This document shows, in pieces, positions 53,704 through 64,000 of a stretch of 64,000 bases of DNA. The translations under genes and the position numbers were made by a program. Source of the DNA: Sulfodiicoccus acidiphilus (GTDB taxonomy: Archaea; Thermoproteota; Thermoprotei_A; Sulfolobales; Sulfolobaceae). Below the pieces are notes generated by a model. The model was not told the origin of the DNA. It ran no database searches and was given only the letters and a program-made list of their open reading frames with translations. The DNA is taken from positions 248,001-312,000 of the forward strand of contig NZ_AP018553.1 in NCBI RefSeq assembly GCF_003967175.1, given 5' to 3'. Each line of letters opens with the position of its first letter. Position 1 is the first letter of the stretch.

Positions 53704-53770
53704 GAGTTGTCCATTGGGGACTAGGCTTTTATATACTAGTTAAGAGTCCTACTCGGAAGGTGTATATAGA

Positions 53771-54400
53771 GTGCCAGATTTCAAGGTCAGCATTAGCGAT
53801 CCCGGAACTAAGGGCGGGAAGTCTTTGAACCTGAAGGTGAAGTCGTCGCAAAAGGTGAAGCCAGGAACTGGAGAAAAGGAAGGGAGGACTCTTCCGATTG
53901 CCTTGTTGAATCCAGAGGTTGTGAGACAGTTGGATTTAGCTGGCTTCTTATCTCTAGAGGCGTCAGGAGCCGAGGGAAAGAAGGTAAAGGTGCACTTTGC
54001 AGTGCAGTTGGACCAAGAAGTCCCTCGCGACGAGGTCTGGGTGAGCGACGCCGTAGCCGAGAAGCTTGGCAACCAAGAGGTTAAGGCATATAGGACAAGG
54101 GCCTTCCAACTTACCCTCGACCAGGGAAAACTATCTCAGTTAGTTGGGGTGAAGTTAGGAGACGAGGTAGACGGTTCCATATTCGGAATTCAGGGGGTAA
54201 AGTTGAGGCTGACGGGTGGTTCTGACGTAGCGGGCTTTCCTATGAGGTTCGACGTAATGGGACCGGTAAAGAGGAAGGTGTTGCTCTCAGGACCCCCTGG
54301 ATACCATCCCGAGGAAGAAGGAATAAGAAGAAGGAAACTGGTCAGGGGTAACACCGTCAGTACCGAGCTCTCTCAGCTTAATATGGTAATAGTAAGGTGA
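53771..54400 (+). CDS. rps6e: Ribosomal protein eS6
   Basis: Encodes 209 residues from GTG 53771; family members start [28 protein letters not shown]-like and the [20 protein letters not shown] motifs are conserved. Two AT boxes (CTTTTATATAC at about 53727 and GTATATAG just before the start) precede it. First gene of a six-gene run with aIF2 gamma. Confidence 0.94.
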   Translation: MPDFKVSISDPGTKGGKSLNLKVKSSQKVKPGTGEKEGRTLPIALLNPEVVRQLDLAGFLSLEASGAEGKKVKVHFAVQLDQEVPRDEVWVSDAVAEKLGNQEVKAYRTRAFQLTLDQGKLSQLVGVKLGDEVDGSIFGIQGVKLRLTGGSDVAGFPMRFDVMGPVKRKVLLSGPPGYHPEEEGIRRRKLVRGNTVSTELSQLNMVIVR

Positions 54401-54404
54401 GCAT

Positions 54405-55646
54405 TTGACTTGGCCTAAGGTCCAGCCTGAAGTCAATGTAGGTGTAGTCGGACACGTAGACCATGGGAAGACTACGTTAGTTCAGGCAATAACGGGAGTG
54501 TGGACCGCCAAGCACTCAGAGGAACTGAAGCGAGGCATGACCATAAAGTTGGGCTACGCTGAGTGTAGCGTAGGCCTATGTGAATCCTGCAGGAGACCCG
54601 AGGCCTACGTTGTAGAGCCATCATGCAGTGGTTGTGGGAGTGATGAGGAACCTAAGTTCCTAAGGAGGCTTTCATTCATCGATGCTCCAGGTCACGAGGT
54701 ATTAATGACCACCATGCTCTCGGGGACCGCGCTAATGGACGGTGCAATACTGGTCGTTGGCGCAAACGAACCTTTTCCACAGCCACAGACTAGGGAACAC
54801 TTCGAGGCCTTGGGGATAGCAGGGATAAAGAGACTCGTCATAGTGCAAAACAAGGTCGACGTAGTTACTAAAGACGAGGCACTCAAGAATTACGAGCAGA
54901 TAAGGAGGTTCCTAAAGGGAACCTGGGCAGAGGACGCCCCCATCATTCCCGTGAGCGCCCTTCATAAAGTTAATATAGATGCAGTGATAGAGGCCTTAGA
55001 AACTTACGTTAAGACGCCAGAGAGAGATCTCACTAAGGTTCCCATAATGCTCACCATAAGGAGCTTCGACGTCAACAAGCCGGGTACCTCAGTTGGAGAC
55101 CTCAAGGGAGGAGTATTGGGAGGAAGTATTATCCAGGGTGTGTTGAAAGTGGGGGACGAGATCAAGGTGTTGCCCGGAATAGAGAAGCACGGCGAAACGG
55201 GATACGAGCCCCTTTACGCGACTGTAGACTCTCTGAGGTTCGGGGACGTTGAGGTCGAAGAGGCTAGACCTGGCGGACTCGTCGCAGTCGGAACTTCGTT
55301 GGATCCCTCACTGACTAAGGCGGACTCTAGGATAGGTAGCGTAGTAACGAGGGCTGATGCTGAAGTTCCGGTCCTCTCTCACATCACTTTAGAGTACACA
55401 CTCTTCGAAAGAGCTGTAGGGACCAAGGAGCTAGTCAAGGTGGACAGTATAAGGCCGAAGGAGACCATAATGCTAAGCGTAGGTGCTGTAACCACAGTTG
55501 GAACAGTCACTGGTGTAAAGGGCGACCAGATAGACGTTCAGCTCAAGAGGCCTGTACCCGTGTGGGGGAATGGCCTTCGCGCTGTAGTGACTAGGAATAT
55601 TGGAGGAAGGTGGAGGTTAGTAGGATGGGGAACAGTCAAGGTGTAG
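54405..55646 (+). CDS. eif2g: Translation initiation factor aIF2 subunit gamma
   Basis: Encodes 413 residues. G1 [15 protein letters not shown], a four-cysteine zinc knuckle (CESC...CSGC), G3 [13 protein letters not shown] and G4 QNKVDVV are clear. The gamma subunit binds GTP and initiator Met-tRNA and, in Sulfolobus, protects mRNA 5' ends. Starts at TTG four bases after rps6e. Confidence 0.97.
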   Translation: MTWPKVQPEVNVGVVGHVDHGKTTLVQAITGVWTAKHSEELKRGMTIKLGYAECSVGLCESCRRPEAYVVEPSCSGCGSDEEPKFLRRLSFIDAPGHEVLMTTMLSGTALMDGAILVVGANEPFPQPQTREHFEALGIAGIKRLVIVQNKVDVVTKDEALKNYEQIRRFLKGTWAEDAPIIPVSALHKVNIDAVIEALETYVKTPERDLTKVPIMLTIRSFDVNKPGTSVGDLKGGVLGGSIIQGVLKVGDEIKVLPGIEKHGETGYEPLYATVDSLRFGDVEVEEARPGGLVAVGTSLDPSLTKADSRIGSVVTRADAEVPVLSHITLEYTLFERAVGTKELVKVDSIRPKETIMLSVGAVTTVGTVTGVKGDQIDVQLKRPVPVWGNGLRAVVTRNIGGRWRLVGWGTVKV

Positions 55647-56023
55647 TGGTTGACACAAACGTGCTACTTTACGTTGCCGATGGGTTGCAGCCCTTTGAAG
55701 AAGTGAGGACACAGCTCGGAGGAGAAGTCAAGTTCATTGTGTTGAGGGAGGTTCTGAGGGAATTGGAACTCCTCTCCAAGAGGAATCAGAAACTCAGAAT
55801 AAAGGTCAATGTTGCAATGGAATACCTTGATTCTCATTGTGGCGAATGGATCTCGGAACACTCTACTGGAAAGGATGCAGACTCCGCTATACTCGCTTTC
55901 GCTAGGTCTAATGGGTACGCGGTCATGACAAACGACGTAGAATTGAAGAAGAAAGTGAGGGACGCCAACTTGACCCTCATATTTATAAAGGGAAAAGGTG
56001 TTACTTCGACGGTATTAAGCTGA
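55625..56023 (+). CDS. PIN-domain nuclease of the Fcf1/Utp23-like group
   Basis: About 132 residues from the ATG at 55625, overlapping the aIF2 gamma end by 22 bases. The acidic PIN residues are in [37 protein letters not shown] and [11 protein letters not shown]. The location after aIF2 gamma is conserved in archaea, suggesting a role in rRNA processing rather than a VapC toxin; no antitoxin gene is adjacent. Confidence 0.85.
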   Translation: MGNSQGVVVDTNVLLYVADGLQPFEEVRTQLGGEVKFIVLREVLRELELLSKRNQKLRIKVNVAMEYLDSHCGEWISEHSTGKDADSAILAFARSNGYAVMTNDVELKKKVRDANLTLIFIKGKGVTSTVLS

Positions 56024-56024
56024 G

Positions 56025-56588
56025 GTGAAGTTGGTGTTTAAACTTGTTAAGGCTAAGGGAATAGTAAGGATCTCTCCCGAGTTCTTCGGAGAACCACTGG
56101 AGCAAACCGTTCTTGAATCCCTCAGGCAGGAGTATCAAGAGAGACTGATAAAGGATCTAGGTTTAGTTTTGGCGGTGATGGACGTTAAAGTCAGTGAAGA
56201 AGGGAGAATCATATTAGGCGACGGTGCTACTTATCACGACGTCGAGTTCCAGCTTCTGACCTTCGTTCCAGTACCGCAGGAAGTGGTAGAGGGAGAGGTT
56301 GTGCAGACAGATAACATAGGTATATACGTCAACATAGGTCCAATGGACGGACTGGTACACATTTCCCAAATAGCCGACGAGAACCTAAAATACGATCCCA
56401 ATAGGGGAATCTTAGTGGGAGAAAGGACTAAGAGGATAATAGAGGGAGGGGACAAAGTGAGGGCAAGGATAGTCTCCATAAGTGCCCCCTCAGCTGGCAG
56501 GCTACCTAGAATAGGACTCACCATGAGGCAGCCTTACTTGGGAAAAATAGAGTGGATAGAGAAGGAAGTTACTAAGGTGACTAAGTGA
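56025..56588 (+). CDS. rpo7: RNA polymerase subunit Rpo7 (E')
   Basis: Encodes 187 residues. The N-terminal tip domain ([20 protein letters not shown]) and the C-terminal S1 domain ([20 protein letters not shown]) are those of Rpo7, the stalk subunit that with Rpo4 aids open-complex formation. Starts with GTG one base after the PIN gene. Its stop overlaps the spt4 start. Confidence 0.96.
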   Translation: MKLVFKLVKAKGIVRISPEFFGEPLEQTVLESLRQEYQERLIKDLGLVLAVMDVKVSEEGRIILGDGATYHDVEFQLLTFVPVPQEVVEGEVVQTDNIGIYVNIGPMDGLVHISQIADENLKYDPNRGILVGERTKRIIEGGDKVRARIVSISAPSAGRLPRIGLTMRQPYLGKIEWIEKEVTKVTK

Positions 56589-56788
56589 TGTCTTCTAGGG
56601 CCTCTCTCAAGGCCTGTAGGAACTGCAGGGCACTTCTCCCTTCTGACCAGAATAAGTGTCCCGTCTGTGGTGGAGAGAGCTTTGCCAACGAATGGCGGGG
56701 AGTCCTCATTGTGTTCTCCGAAAAGTCTGAGTTGGGCTCAGCTGCGGGCGCCCTCAGGCCGTGGAGGTATGCAGTGAGCCTAAAGTGA
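56588..56788 (+). CDS. spt4: Transcription elongation factor Spt4
   Basis: Encodes 66 residues with a zinc ribbon CRNC...CPVCGG and the conserved EWRGVLIVFSEKSELG. Spt4 (RpoE'') binds Spt5 on the polymerase clamp. The ATG overlaps the end of rpo7, and the stop overlaps the next start. Confidence 0.94.
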   Translation: MSSRASLKACRNCRALLPSDQNKCPVCGGESFANEWRGVLIVFSEKSELGSAAGALRPWRYAVSLK

Positions 56789-57279
56789 TGTGTTTCACCC
56801 CTCCGTCTTCCATGAGGCCTGAACTCTCTAGACCTTACGGGATCCTCTTCATAAACGACGACGCCCTCGTTTCTTTCCTCATTAGGTTCAACGGAGTCAT
56901 AACAGTCGGGGATTATGTAACGTCGATCTTGAGGAACAGAGGAGTTAAGCCCGTCCTGAGCGTAGTAGACGGAACAACGCGAAGGGTCAGTTTTTCCTCA
57001 TCAATAACTTTTCAAAAGGAAGTGAGAAACCCCCCAAGCACTATATCTCTCGAGGCCTTCAAGGTTATAGCTGAAGCGTTGGAGAGGAGAGGTGGAGAGA
57101 CGATAATGGTGAGGGGCGAGGAAGACATGTTAGTGATTCCGGTACTACTCCTCGCTCCAGAAGGGGACGTGGTGGTCTATGGGCAGCCTAAGGCCGGGGC
57201 AGTAGCGTTGGAGGTCTCCCAGCCTATGAGGTGGAGGGCGTCCTCACTCCTTCGAGCTATGGAGGTTAAGGAGTGTTGA
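56788..57279 (+). CDS. GTP-dependent dephospho-CoA kinase (DUF359)
   Basis: About 163 residues from the ATG at 56788. RPYGILFINDD, ITVGDYVTSIL, VVDGTTRR and MLVIPVLLLAPEGDVVVYGQP fit the DUF359 family, which catalyses the last step of CoA synthesis in archaea with GTP. Last gene of the run. Confidence 0.88.
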   Translation: MCFTPPSSMRPELSRPYGILFINDDALVSFLIRFNGVITVGDYVTSILRNRGVKPVLSVVDGTTRRVSFSSSITFQKEVRNPPSTISLEAFKVIAEALERRGGETIMVRGEEDMLVIPVLLLAPEGDVVVYGQPKAGAVALEVSQPMRWRASSLLRAMEVKEC

Positions 57280-57334
57280 CATCCGACCTGCGCGGGTTCA
57301 TCACCTTTCAGCCCTTGTCGAGCCTCTTCACCTC

Positions 57335-58576
57335 CTATTCCCCGAACTTCTGAGCCCTGTTGGAGTAGTTCAGCAATAAGTTCATTAGGTCTAGTCCTCT
57401 CACTCTTAAGCTTCCCCTCTTAGCTCCCCCTTCGTCGAAGTGTGAGACATCCTCCCTCGTTAATCGATTTGGACAATGGATCATCAGTGGTACGGGGTCT
57501 CCCGAGTGTTCCTTTAGCTCGACGGGGGTGGAGTGATCTCCTGTAACTGCCACTACCAGTTCCTCTCCGAAGTTCATCAAGACCTCTCCTACCGCTTTAT
57601 CGATTCCCTCGATAGCCTCCACCTTCTGCTTAGCTAGTCCATCGTGGGAGGCGGCATCTGTGGCCTTAACATGAAGGAGGACGAAGTCCTTTTCCCTCAA
57701 CACCCTCGCGGCTTCCCTCCCCTTGGATAGGTAGTCCGTATCTAGACCTCCAGTAGCGCCTGGCGGAGTGTGAGACTCCAACTCCAACGCTTTACAGATT
57801 CCCCTAATTACGGCTGTAGCCGTAACGCAAGCTCCATCCATTCCTGTCCTACTTCTCAGGGAGGGAACAGCCCTATACTTCGAGGCCCCCCTTAGGAGCA
57901 ACACGTTCGCTGGAGGTAACCCCTCTCGCTCTCTGTCGGCGTTTAGCCGGCTGTTCCTGAGTACTTCGTGAGCTCTCCGCGTCAACTCGTTGATTACCTT
58001 ACACGTTCTGAGGTCCCTCTCGTCACTCGTTAGGGGAGCACATGGGTTGAGCTTTAGACCCTCCTCGTGCGGATCCGTATCGCTGACCTTCTCTCCTAGG
58101 TCCCTTCCAGAGAGTACCACCGCTAGCCGGTGTTCAGTTCCCCTGTAGAACCTGACCTTCACTCCGAGGACCTCACCGATCCTCTCGTTCAACTCTTTTA
58201 CCAGCTCTCCTGCTTCCTTGAGGTTCCTCCCCGCTCTCCTGTCCTTGACTACCATGTCCTCGTTCACTGTTGCGAAGTTCCCTCTGAGGGCCACGTCTCC
58301 CTCCGAGAGTTCCGCCCCTGCTCCCAGAGCTTCGAACACTCCTCGGCCGGAGTAGTAGTTGAAAGGATCTAAACCGAGGAGGGCTAGGTGCGATGTGTCA
58401 CTTCCAGGTCTCACGCCTGGGGCAATGGGATCCATGAGCCCCACCACAGAGTTCCTCAAGAGAAGGTCGATGTTCTCTGTTCGTGCTACCTGAAGGGGAG
58501 TTTTGTTCCCTAGGACTTCGATTGGTCTATCCCCGAGCCCATCCCCCACTACCAGTAGTACCTTATATCTCCTCAC
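57335..58576 (-). CDS. apgM: 2,3-bisphosphoglycerate-independent phosphoglycerate mutase, archaeal type
   Basis: Encodes 413 residues of the alkaline-phosphatase-like ApgM family. [11 protein letters not shown] begins the metal site, [11 protein letters not shown] holds the nucleophilic Ser area, and [12 protein letters not shown] and GDHSTPVEL carry the remaining metal ligands. It interconverts 3- and 2-phosphoglycerate. The start overlaps the cdc48 end by four bases, so the two form a small operon. Confidence 0.95.
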   Translation of the reverse strand: MRRYKVLLVVGDGLGDRPIEVLGNKTPLQVARTENIDLLLRNSVVGLMDPIAPGVRPGSDTSHLALLGLDPFNYYSGRGVFEALGAGAELSEGDVALRGNFATVNEDMVVKDRRAGRNLKEAGELVKELNERIGEVLGVKVRFYRGTEHRLAVVLSGRDLGEKVSDTDPHEEGLKLNPCAPLTSDERDLRTCKVINELTRRAHEVLRNSRLNADREREGLPPANVLLLRGASKYRAVPSLRSRTGMDGACVTATAVIRGICKALELESHTPPGATGGLDTDYLSKGREAARVLREKDFVLLHVKATDAASHDGLAKQKVEAIEGIDKAVGEVLMNFGEELVVAVTGDHSTPVELKEHSGDPVPLMIHCPNRLTREDVSHFDEGGAKRGSLRVRGLDLMNLLLNYSNRAQKFGE

Positions 58577-60729
58577 ACCGCACTCCTCTTCAGTTCCTTG
58601 GCCAACCTCTCATATCGTTCTATGTCAGCCCTACTTAGGGAGGGAGTCACGACCTTCATGGCCTTCTCGAAGTATTCCATACCTATTGGCCTGACCTCGA
58701 ATTTTTCCCTCAACGCAATCATTACTGCCTCCCTCACGAGGGCCTCTAGGTCCGCCCCCGTGTAGCCCTCAGTCCTGTCCGCTAGTTGCTCTAACGAGAA
58801 GCTTGGGTCCAGCTTAACTCCTTTGGTGTGGATTTTCAATATGTCCAGCCTCGCTTGCCTGTCAGGAGGCGGGACATAGATCAGTCTGTCGAACCTTCCA
58901 GGCCTGAGGAGGGCTGGATCAACTATGTCTGGTCTGTTAGTAGCTCCAATGACGACGACTCTGTTCAGAGGAACTATTCCGTCCATTTCGGTCAAGAGTT
59001 GGTTAACTATCCTCTCTGTGACGCCAGAGTCCCTCCCAGCACCCCTGATTGGAGTGATCGAGTCTATCTCGTCGAAGAATATCACCGCTGGGGCCGCCTC
59101 CCTGGCCTTCCGGAATATCTCCCTCACCGCCTTCTCGCTCTCCCCAACCCACTTGGAGAGAACCTCGGGGCCCCTCACTGCCACAAAGTTGGCCCCGCTT
59201 TCCGTGGCCACCGCCTTGGCCAGCAAAGTTTTACCTGTACCAGGTGGGCCGAAGAGAAGTATCCCCTTAGGTGGCCTTATTCCCATTTGCTCGAACACGT
59301 CGGGCCTCTTCATGGGCCACTCCACTGCCTCTTTCAACTGTTGTTTAACGTCCTCTAATCCACCAACGTCACTCCACCTGACCGTCGGTACCTCAACGTA
59401 TATTTCCCTAAGTAGGGAAGGCTGCACGACCTTCATCCCATTTAGGAAGTCCTCCATCGTGACTTGGAGTTCCTTCAGTGCTTCCGATGGGATGGTGGAT
59501 TGTTCTAGGTTTATCTTGCCAGTTCCAATGAACCTTCTCAGGGCACTGAGGGCCGCTTCCTTGGCCAGTGCCGCTATGTCGGCTCCAGTGTATCCGTTAG
59601 TCATCTCCGCTATCTTGTCCAAGTTCACGTCAGCCGCCTTGGGCATGTTCCTGGTGTGGACCTCCAAGATCTCTCGTCTGGCCTTCACATCAGGTGGTCT
59701 TATCTCTATCTCCCTGTCAAACCTTCCAGGCCTCCTGAGAGCTGGGTCGAGGGCGTCAGGTCTGTTGGTTGCCCCAATCACTACTAGCCTTCCCCTACCC
59801 TTTATTCCGTCCATGAGGGTGAGCAGTTGTGCCACTACCCTCTTCTCCACTTCACCCGTGACTTCCTCCCTCTTGGGAGCTATGGCATCTATTTCATCTA
59901 TGAAGACTATGGATGGCGCGTTCTTCTCAGCTTCATCGAATATCTCCCTGAGCCTCTGTTCGCTCTCACCGTAGAACTTGCTCATTATCTCGGGACCGTT
60001 TATGGAGGTGAAGTAGGCCCCCACCTCGTTCGCCAACGCCCTAGCCAATAAGGTCTTCCCAGTACCTGGAGGGCCATAGAGCAGTATCCCATTAGGAGGC
60101 TCAATCCCTAGGTGCTGAAACACCTCTGGATGCCTCATCGGCCACTCTACGATTTCCCTTATTTTCTCCTTAGCCTCCTCCAAGTCTCCTATGTCCTCCC
60201 ACGTCACCTTGGGGTAGGCGCCGGCCTCCTTCACTGGCTCCTCCCTGAGTTCTACGGACGTCTCACTGGAAACGTAGACGTAGTTAGAGGGTTGAGTGTT
60301 GATAACCACGACCTCGAGCGTTCCCGTGTAGATTGGCAGTGGAATCACTTCACCCTTAGTTACTGGTTTGTTCATTAACTGGTCCTTGACGTAGTCTATA
60401 AACGACTGATCGAACCTTATCGGCTGCGTGGGGGCCAGCACCACCTTGGCCGCTGGCGTTACCTGTGCCCTCGATACCGTGACCTCGTCACCTATTGAGA
60501 CGTTTATCGTTTTCCTCAAGTAGCCGTCTATCCTTATCTCGTTGGTTCCAATGTCGTAACTTGGGTACACTTGGGCCAGCGCCGATCCCTTAGGTCCCTT
60601 TATCTCCACGTAGTCTCCAGTTTCTATCCCTCCCTTCCTCATTGTGACTTCAGATATCCTCGCTATCTTCCTTCCTACGTCCCTCTGCTTTGCTTCAACC
60701 ACCTTAAGTTTGAGTCCGTTGGAAGCCAT
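58573..60729 (-). CDS. cdc48: AAA+ ATPase Cdc48/VAT
   Basis: About 718 residues from the ATG at 60729, preceded by the AT box at 60751-60759, which makes it a leaderless message. N domain at about 1-180 (double-psi barrel), then D1 with [13 protein letters not shown] and D2 with [13 protein letters not shown], Walker [11 protein letters not shown] and [10 protein letters not shown]. Archaeal VAT unfolds proteins and feeds the 20S proteasome (psmA). No long C-terminal tail is seen. The 18 extra codons upstream of 60729 are not part of the protein. Confidence 0.97.
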   Translation of the reverse strand: MASNGLKLKVVEAKQRDVGRKIARISEVTMRKGGIETGDYVEIKGPKGSALAQVYPSYDIGTNEIRIDGYLRKTINVSIGDEVTVSRAQVTPAAKVVLAPTQPIRFDQSFIDYVKDQLMNKPVTKGEVIPLPIYTGTLEVVVINTQPSNYVYVSSETSVELREEPVKEAGAYPKVTWEDIGDLEEAKEKIREIVEWPMRHPEVFQHLGIEPPNGILLYGPPGTGKTLLARALANEVGAYFTSINGPEIMSKFYGESEQRLREIFDEAEKNAPSIVFIDEIDAIAPKREEVTGEVEKRVVAQLLTLMDGIKGRGRLVVIGATNRPDALDPALRRPGRFDREIEIRPPDVKARREILEVHTRNMPKAADVNLDKIAEMTNGYTGADIAALAKEAALSALRRFIGTGKINLEQSTIPSEALKELQVTMEDFLNGMKVVQPSLLREIYVEVPTVRWSDVGGLEDVKQQLKEAVEWPMKRPDVFEQMGIRPPKGILLFGPPGTGKTLLAKAVATESGANFVAVRGPEVLSKWVGESEKAVREIFRKAREAAPAVIFFDEIDSITPIRGAGRDSGVTERIVNQLLTEMDGIVPLNRVVVIGATNRPDIVDPALLRPGRFDRLIYVPPPDRQARLDILKIHTKGVKLDPSFSLEQLADRTEGYTGADLEALVREAVMIALREKFEVRPIGMEYFEKAMKVVTPSLSRADIERYERLAKELKRSAV

Positions 60730-60750
60730 TGCTAACTTTTCTCCAGCGAG

Positions 60751-60759
60751 GTATTTAAG
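60751..60759 (-). promoter_or_regulatory. TATA box of cdc48
   Basis: CTTAAATAC on the minus strand is centred 26 bases before the ATG at 60729. Confidence 0.6.
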
Positions 60760-60830
60760 TGAACTCTTCTGGACTATAATCATTCAACCATTTACAAAAT
60801 AGGTGTTGGGGAAAGCCTCCAGTGGAGGCG

Positions 60831-60846
60831 CCTCCATTTAAATTCA
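60831..60846 (+). promoter_or_regulatory. AT-box promoter of RNA element B
   Basis: CCTCCATTTAAATTCA, identical to the block before element C (41272-41287). It stands back to back with the cdc48 promoter. Confidence 0.5.
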
Positions 60847-60859
60847 GTCTCATGTTCAG

Positions 60860-61093
60860 TCTCAGGGATTTTTCGGTGGAGTTTCTCTCCCCAGCTCGAC
60901 CGAGAGCTCACTAAACTAGGGGAGAGACAATTAACACCTCTTCGCTCCCTTTCGTGGGATCTGGAGGTAAGTCGACGAGGATCCCCCTTTCGTGGAGGGG
61001 GCTCCAGTGCTCTCCTCGATAGACGTAACCCCGAACCGACGGTGGAACGACAAGCCCTTGGAGGTAAACCCCCCAGGGCGGGGAGGAAGTCAG
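60860..61093 (+). ncRNA. RNA element B: promoter-equipped IS605-right-end-like RNA
   Basis: Second copy of the element A family. The block starting GCTCGACCGAGAGCTCAC (60894-60917) is identical to 7052-7075, the CCCTTTCGTGGGATC motif recurs, and the end CCCCAGGGCGGGGAGGAAG then TCAG matches known IS605 right ends of Sulfolobales closely. Base pairs differ between A and B in the GAGGGG/CTCC-type stems but pairing is kept, as expected of a conserved RNA fold. No TnpB gene here. Confidence 0.5.
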
Positions 61094-61487
61094 CGTACAG
61101 CTCGTCATAGGGCAAAAGCTCTCGTGCCATCCTTCGAATGGACGTCGGCCTCTTTCGTTGTTGGACCCATGGAAAGGCCTCGCAGAAGCACTAGGGTTCT
61201 TCTCCCGACGTCCGTTGAGCAGAACTTGAACTCACGTTAGTTTCCGTACTTTCACATTCGACCTCGCGGACACCCGATGTCGCGGTCCACCCAGGAGGAG
61301 TTAAGCAGGGGAGGTGCGTCGAGAGGGAAAGTGAGTTCGTGGCCCCCATTCTGAAGAAGAGCTGGTCAACGATGCCCCTTCGAATCCCGTCTTCATAAAT
61401 AACGTGGAAGTCGATTTTCGTCGCAGCGTGAAGTCACTCCCTTCAAGGCCAGCTAGGAAGTTAGGACATGCACCTTCGGTACCCCAA
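61094..61487. other. Gap before reverse gyrase, no gene seen
   Basis: About 390 bases without a convincing gene. A short plus-strand frame in 61100-61240 covers a stretch that looks like decayed transposon flank. No tRNA or repeat was found. The promoter of reverse gyrase lies at its end. Confidence 0.4.
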
Positions 61488-61496
61488 TTTATAATA
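61488..61496 (+). promoter_or_regulatory. TATA box of reverse gyrase
   Basis: TTTATAATA lies 34-42 bases before the TTG at 61530. Confidence 0.5.
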
Positions 61497-61529
61497 TAGA
61501 GAGTCCCAACAAAAACTCTCAGGTTAAGC

Positions 61530-64000
61530 TTGGTTGAGGCGGTCTACGCTCGCTCGTGTCCTAACTGCGGAGGGGACATTCGAGCGTCCAGGTTGACTTT
61601 GGGCTCATGTTGCAGCCGGTGTATAGAGGAGGACGTTGAGTTCCCCAGCTTGAACGTCCTTCTAGCTACTCTGAGTCGAAGCGGCAAACTCAAGTTCCTG
61701 AGAGAGGAAGAGATGGTACTACGAGAGCTAGACTCCCTATCTACCTACTTCAGGGCCATGACAGGTTCGACCCTAACAGGTCCCCAGAGGTCTTGGGCCC
61801 TCAGGTTTCTGAGGGGAGAGTCCTTTTCAATCACGGCCCCTCCAGGTATGGGTAAGACTACCTTCGGTCTCTCAGCTTCCATTTTCAACGCGGTGAGGGG
61901 TGCGAAGAGTGTCCTAGTGTTTCCGACTAAGAGTCTAGTATCACAGGCAGAGGTTAAATTGAGAGACGTCACGTCAAAGCTTGGACTTTCGGTCAAGTTC
62001 GTTTCGACGGTGAAGAAGGAGCCGGAGGGTGAAGACTTCCACATTCTACTCACGACCTCGAAGTACGCCATGCTGCATAGGGAGCTAGCTAACCACGACT
62101 TCAGGATGATCTTCGTTGACGACGTTGACGCCGTCACTAAGTCTAGGAAGAGCACTTACATGCTCCTAGAGTTGGCGGGGTTTTCTAAGGACGAACTCTC
62201 CTCATTGAGGGACGCGTCTAGGGAGGGAGATTCCCTGAAGGTTAGGGAGATAAGGGAGAGAGTCCTTAACGGGAAAGTAGTAATTCTGTCCTCGGCCAGC
62301 GTCACAAGGGTGACACCAATAATAAGCTCGGCACTAGGATTGAGGCCTGGCGGTACAGCGATATACTCGAGGAACATAGTTGATACCTACATGGAGTTCC
62401 CAAGCGATGTAGCGGTGGAGCTCAAGAAGGTATTGAGGACTCTCGGCACAGGAGGACTCGTGTACGTCTCTGTCGACAAGGGAATGGAGCTGGCAAAGCG
62501 AATCCACGAGGAGCTCTCCGAGGAACTACGAGTTGGCCTAGTTAACTCCACGTCATCTAAGGCCGTGGAGCGGTTCAGGGGTGGTGAGCTTGATTACTTG
62601 GTGGGAGTGGCCACCCACTACGGGCCTCTCGTGAGGGGATTGGACATGCCATCGAGAGTGAGGTACGCTATCTTTGTAGGTGTTCCGAAGTTCAAGTTCG
62701 TATTGGGAGAGAAGATGCACCCTCTAGCGGCATTAAGATTGTTAGTAACTTTAGCAAGCGTGAAGAGGTTAACCGAACTCTACTCTTTAGTAGGGCAGAT
62801 GAGGAAGAAGCTTAGGACGCTCTCACCCTCGGCCCTAGCGGTGGTCGCTAACGCTATACGCGAGGGTAAATTGGAAGACAAAGTCTTCGCTAGGGTGTAC
62901 GATGTCGTTCAGAGGTCCTTGGAGGACAAGGAGACGCTACAGAGGATGATGGAAGCGGGAGGCTTTGTACTTCAGGATGGATTGTTGCTACTTCCAGACT
63001 ACGTCACCTACCTCCAGGCCAGTGCTAGGACCTCTAGGCTCCTCGGTGGTGGCCTTACCACCGGACTAAGCGTGGTACTAGTTGACGATTGGAGGTTGTT
63101 CTCGGCTTTCAAAAATAGGCTCTCATTCGTCCTCGACGACGTGATCTGGTATCCTTTGAACTTGGCAGAAGGCAAGGTTGGAGACAAAGAACTTGGGGAC
63201 CTCATGAGCAAGATCGACGAGGAGAGGAACGCGGGAGTACAGGACGAGTTGAAGCTCAGGACGGTCCTCTTCATCGTGGAGTCCCCCAACAAGGCCAGAA
63301 CTATTTCCAACCTCTTCGGTAAGCCCGCTGTGAGGGAGCTGAATGGACTGAGGGCCTACGAGGTTATGATAGGGGACGCACTAGTTACGGTGACCTACTC
63401 TGGTGGACACATTTACGATCTCACGACCCGGGAAGTGGACTTGCACGGAGTCAGAGTCGTGGACGATGGAGTCAACTTCGTCCCGCAGTACGACGCTATC
63501 CTAAGGTGTGGTAACGGTCACAGCTACGTGCCCTCCGATTCGGAGGGTTGTCCAGTGTGCAAGTCAACGCTCGTGTCTGTGGATAAGTTACAGGTCGTGA
63601 ACTCCCTCAGGAGGCTCTCGATGGAGGTGGACCAAGTGTTGATTGGGACGGACCCAGATACAGAGGGGGAGAAGATCGCCTGGGACGTTTACCTCAACTT
63701 GAGGCCCTTTAATACTAACATAATGAGGGCCGAATTTCACGAGGTAACTAGGAAGGCTGTTCTGTCGGCCCTGAGAAGCCCAAGACTCATGAACCTGAAC
63801 TTGGTTGCTTCACAGGTTGTGAGAAGAATAGAGGACAGGTGGATAGGCTTCGAGCTATCGCAGAGACTGTGGAGGGAGTTCTGGCCCCAGTACTGCAGGT
63901 CCCGCGGCTTCGAACAGTGCGGTGAAAACAGATGGCTTAGCGCAGGCAGGGTTCAAACACCCGTCTTGGGTTGGATCATAAGGAGATACAACGAATATCA
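61530..64000 (+). CDS. rgy: Reverse gyrase (3' end outside window)
   Basis: At least 823 residues, open to the end of the window; the normal protein has about 1,150-1,250. Reverse gyrase introduces positive supercoils and is a hallmark of hyperthermophiles. Visible in order: N-terminal zinc finger (CPNC...CCSRC), Walker A APPGMGKTTF, DDVD box, the second RecA-like domain, topoisomerase start FIVESPNKARTISNLFG, a second zinc finger (CGNGH...CPVC), the TOPRIM motif GTDPDTEGEKIAWD, and SAGRVQTPVLGWI. The catalytic tyrosine is probably beyond the end. The start is TTG 61530. Neighbourhood with apgM and cdc48 suggests the TopR1 type. Confidence 0.95.
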   Translation, partial: MVEAVYARSCPNCGGDIRASRLTLGSCCSRCIEEDVEFPSLNVLLATLSRSGKLKFLREEEMVLRELDSLSTYFRAMTGSTLTGPQRSWALRFLRGESFSITAPPGMGKTTFGLSASIFNAVRGAKSVLVFPTKSLVSQAEVKLRDVTSKLGLSVKFVSTVKKEPEGEDFHILLTTSKYAMLHRELANHDFRMIFVDDVDAVTKSRKSTYMLLELAGFSKDELSSLRDASREGDSLKVREIRERVLNGKVVILSSASVTRVTPIISSALGLRPGGTAIYSRNIVDTYMEFPSDVAVELKKVLRTLGTGGLVYVSVDKGMELAKRIHEELSEELRVGLVNSTSSKAVERFRGGELDYLVGVATHYGPLVRGLDMPSRVRYAIFVGVPKFKFVLGEKMHPLAALRLLVTLASVKRLTELYSLVGQMRKKLRTLSPSALAVVANAIREGKLEDKVFARVYDVVQRSLEDKETLQRMMEAGGFVLQDGLLLLPDYVTYLQASARTSRLLGGGLTTGLSVVLVDDWRLFSAFKNRLSFVLDDVIWYPLNLAEGKVGDKELGDLMSKIDEERNAGVQDELKLRTVLFIVESPNKARTISNLFGKPAVRELNGLRAYEVMIGDALVTVTYSGGHIYDLTTREVDLHGVRVVDDGVNFVPQYDAILRCGNGHSYVPSDSEGCPVCKSTLVSVDKLQVVNSLRRLSMEVDQVLIGTDPDTEGEKIAWDVYLNLRPFNTNIMRAEFHEVTRKAVLSALRSPRLMNLNLVASQVVRRIEDRWIGFELSQRLWREFWPQYCRSRGFEQCGENRWLSAGRVQTPVLGWIIRRYNEY

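Noticed and set aside
55625-56023. VapC toxin of a toxin-antitoxin pair
   Set aside because: No antitoxin gene is adjacent and the position after aIF2 gamma is typical of an archaeal housekeeping PIN protein.

Overview
The window is chromosomal DNA from a thermoacidophilic crenarchaeon of the order Sulfolobales. Supporting markers are a reverse gyrase, an Rpo13 RNA polymerase subunit, PCNA1- and PCNA3-type clamps, a Ced DNA-import module, an archaeal exosome operon and a cbf5 gene interrupted at the crenarchaeal mRNA-intron position. GC looks intermediate (not computed), closer to Metallosphaera or Sulfodiicoccus than to Saccharolobus; the genus cannot be fixed by eye.

Layout. 0-7 kb: tail of an unrecognised gene, a 0.8-kb gap with structured RNA candidates, then a co-directional run psmA, SBDS, rrp4, rrp41, rrp42, rpl37ae, Brix, Pcc1, prefoldin beta, XPF nuclease. 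7-17 kb: an RNA element, EF-2, a HAD phosphatase, a frameshifted M28-like peptidase (minus), DUF447, a LeuB-type dehydrogenase, IleRS and a SPOUT methyltransferase. 17.2-31.8 kb: one long ribosomal superoperon from rpl3 to cmk, including rnp1, secY, adk and a DUF106 membrane protein. 31.8-41.2 kb: Lhr helicase (minus), a membrane HerA/VirB4 ATPase, rpo13, pcna1, archease, a zinc-less archaemetzincin-like protein, tRNA-Phe with an intron, cbf5 with an intron, rpl14e, and cedA1-cedA-cedA2. 41.2-46.1 kb: RNA elements, tRNA-Ser, tRNA-Gly, and a minus-strand riboflavin operon ribB-ribC-ribH-arfA that runs into an amidohydrolase gene. 46-52 kb: membrane proteins, cbiA, pcna3, two MetE-like genes and a trehalose-synthase remnant amid transposon debris. 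52-64 kb: rps15, RNase HI, CbiX, the rps6e-aIF2gamma-PIN-rpo7-spt4-dephospho-CoA kinase operon, apgM, cdc48, an RNA element and the 5' two thirds of reverse gyrase.

Most of the window is informational core (translation, RNA decay, replication, protein quality control). The accessory interest lies in the gaps. Four intergenic regions hold AT-box promoters followed by structured sequences that end like IS200/IS605 right ends, with no TnpB gene anywhere in the window. They form two related pairs and could be solo omega-RNA-like genes or decayed non-autonomous elements.

Four otherwise conserved genes (rrp4, rpl2, the M28-like gene, lhr) are each exactly one base short inside a short homopolymer. 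Because rpl2 and rrp4 should be essential, this points to assembly homopolymer under-calling, with -1 recoding as the alternative. Two further genes (the HAD phosphatase and the amidohydrolase) lack any normal start codon in front of conserved N-terminal sequence.
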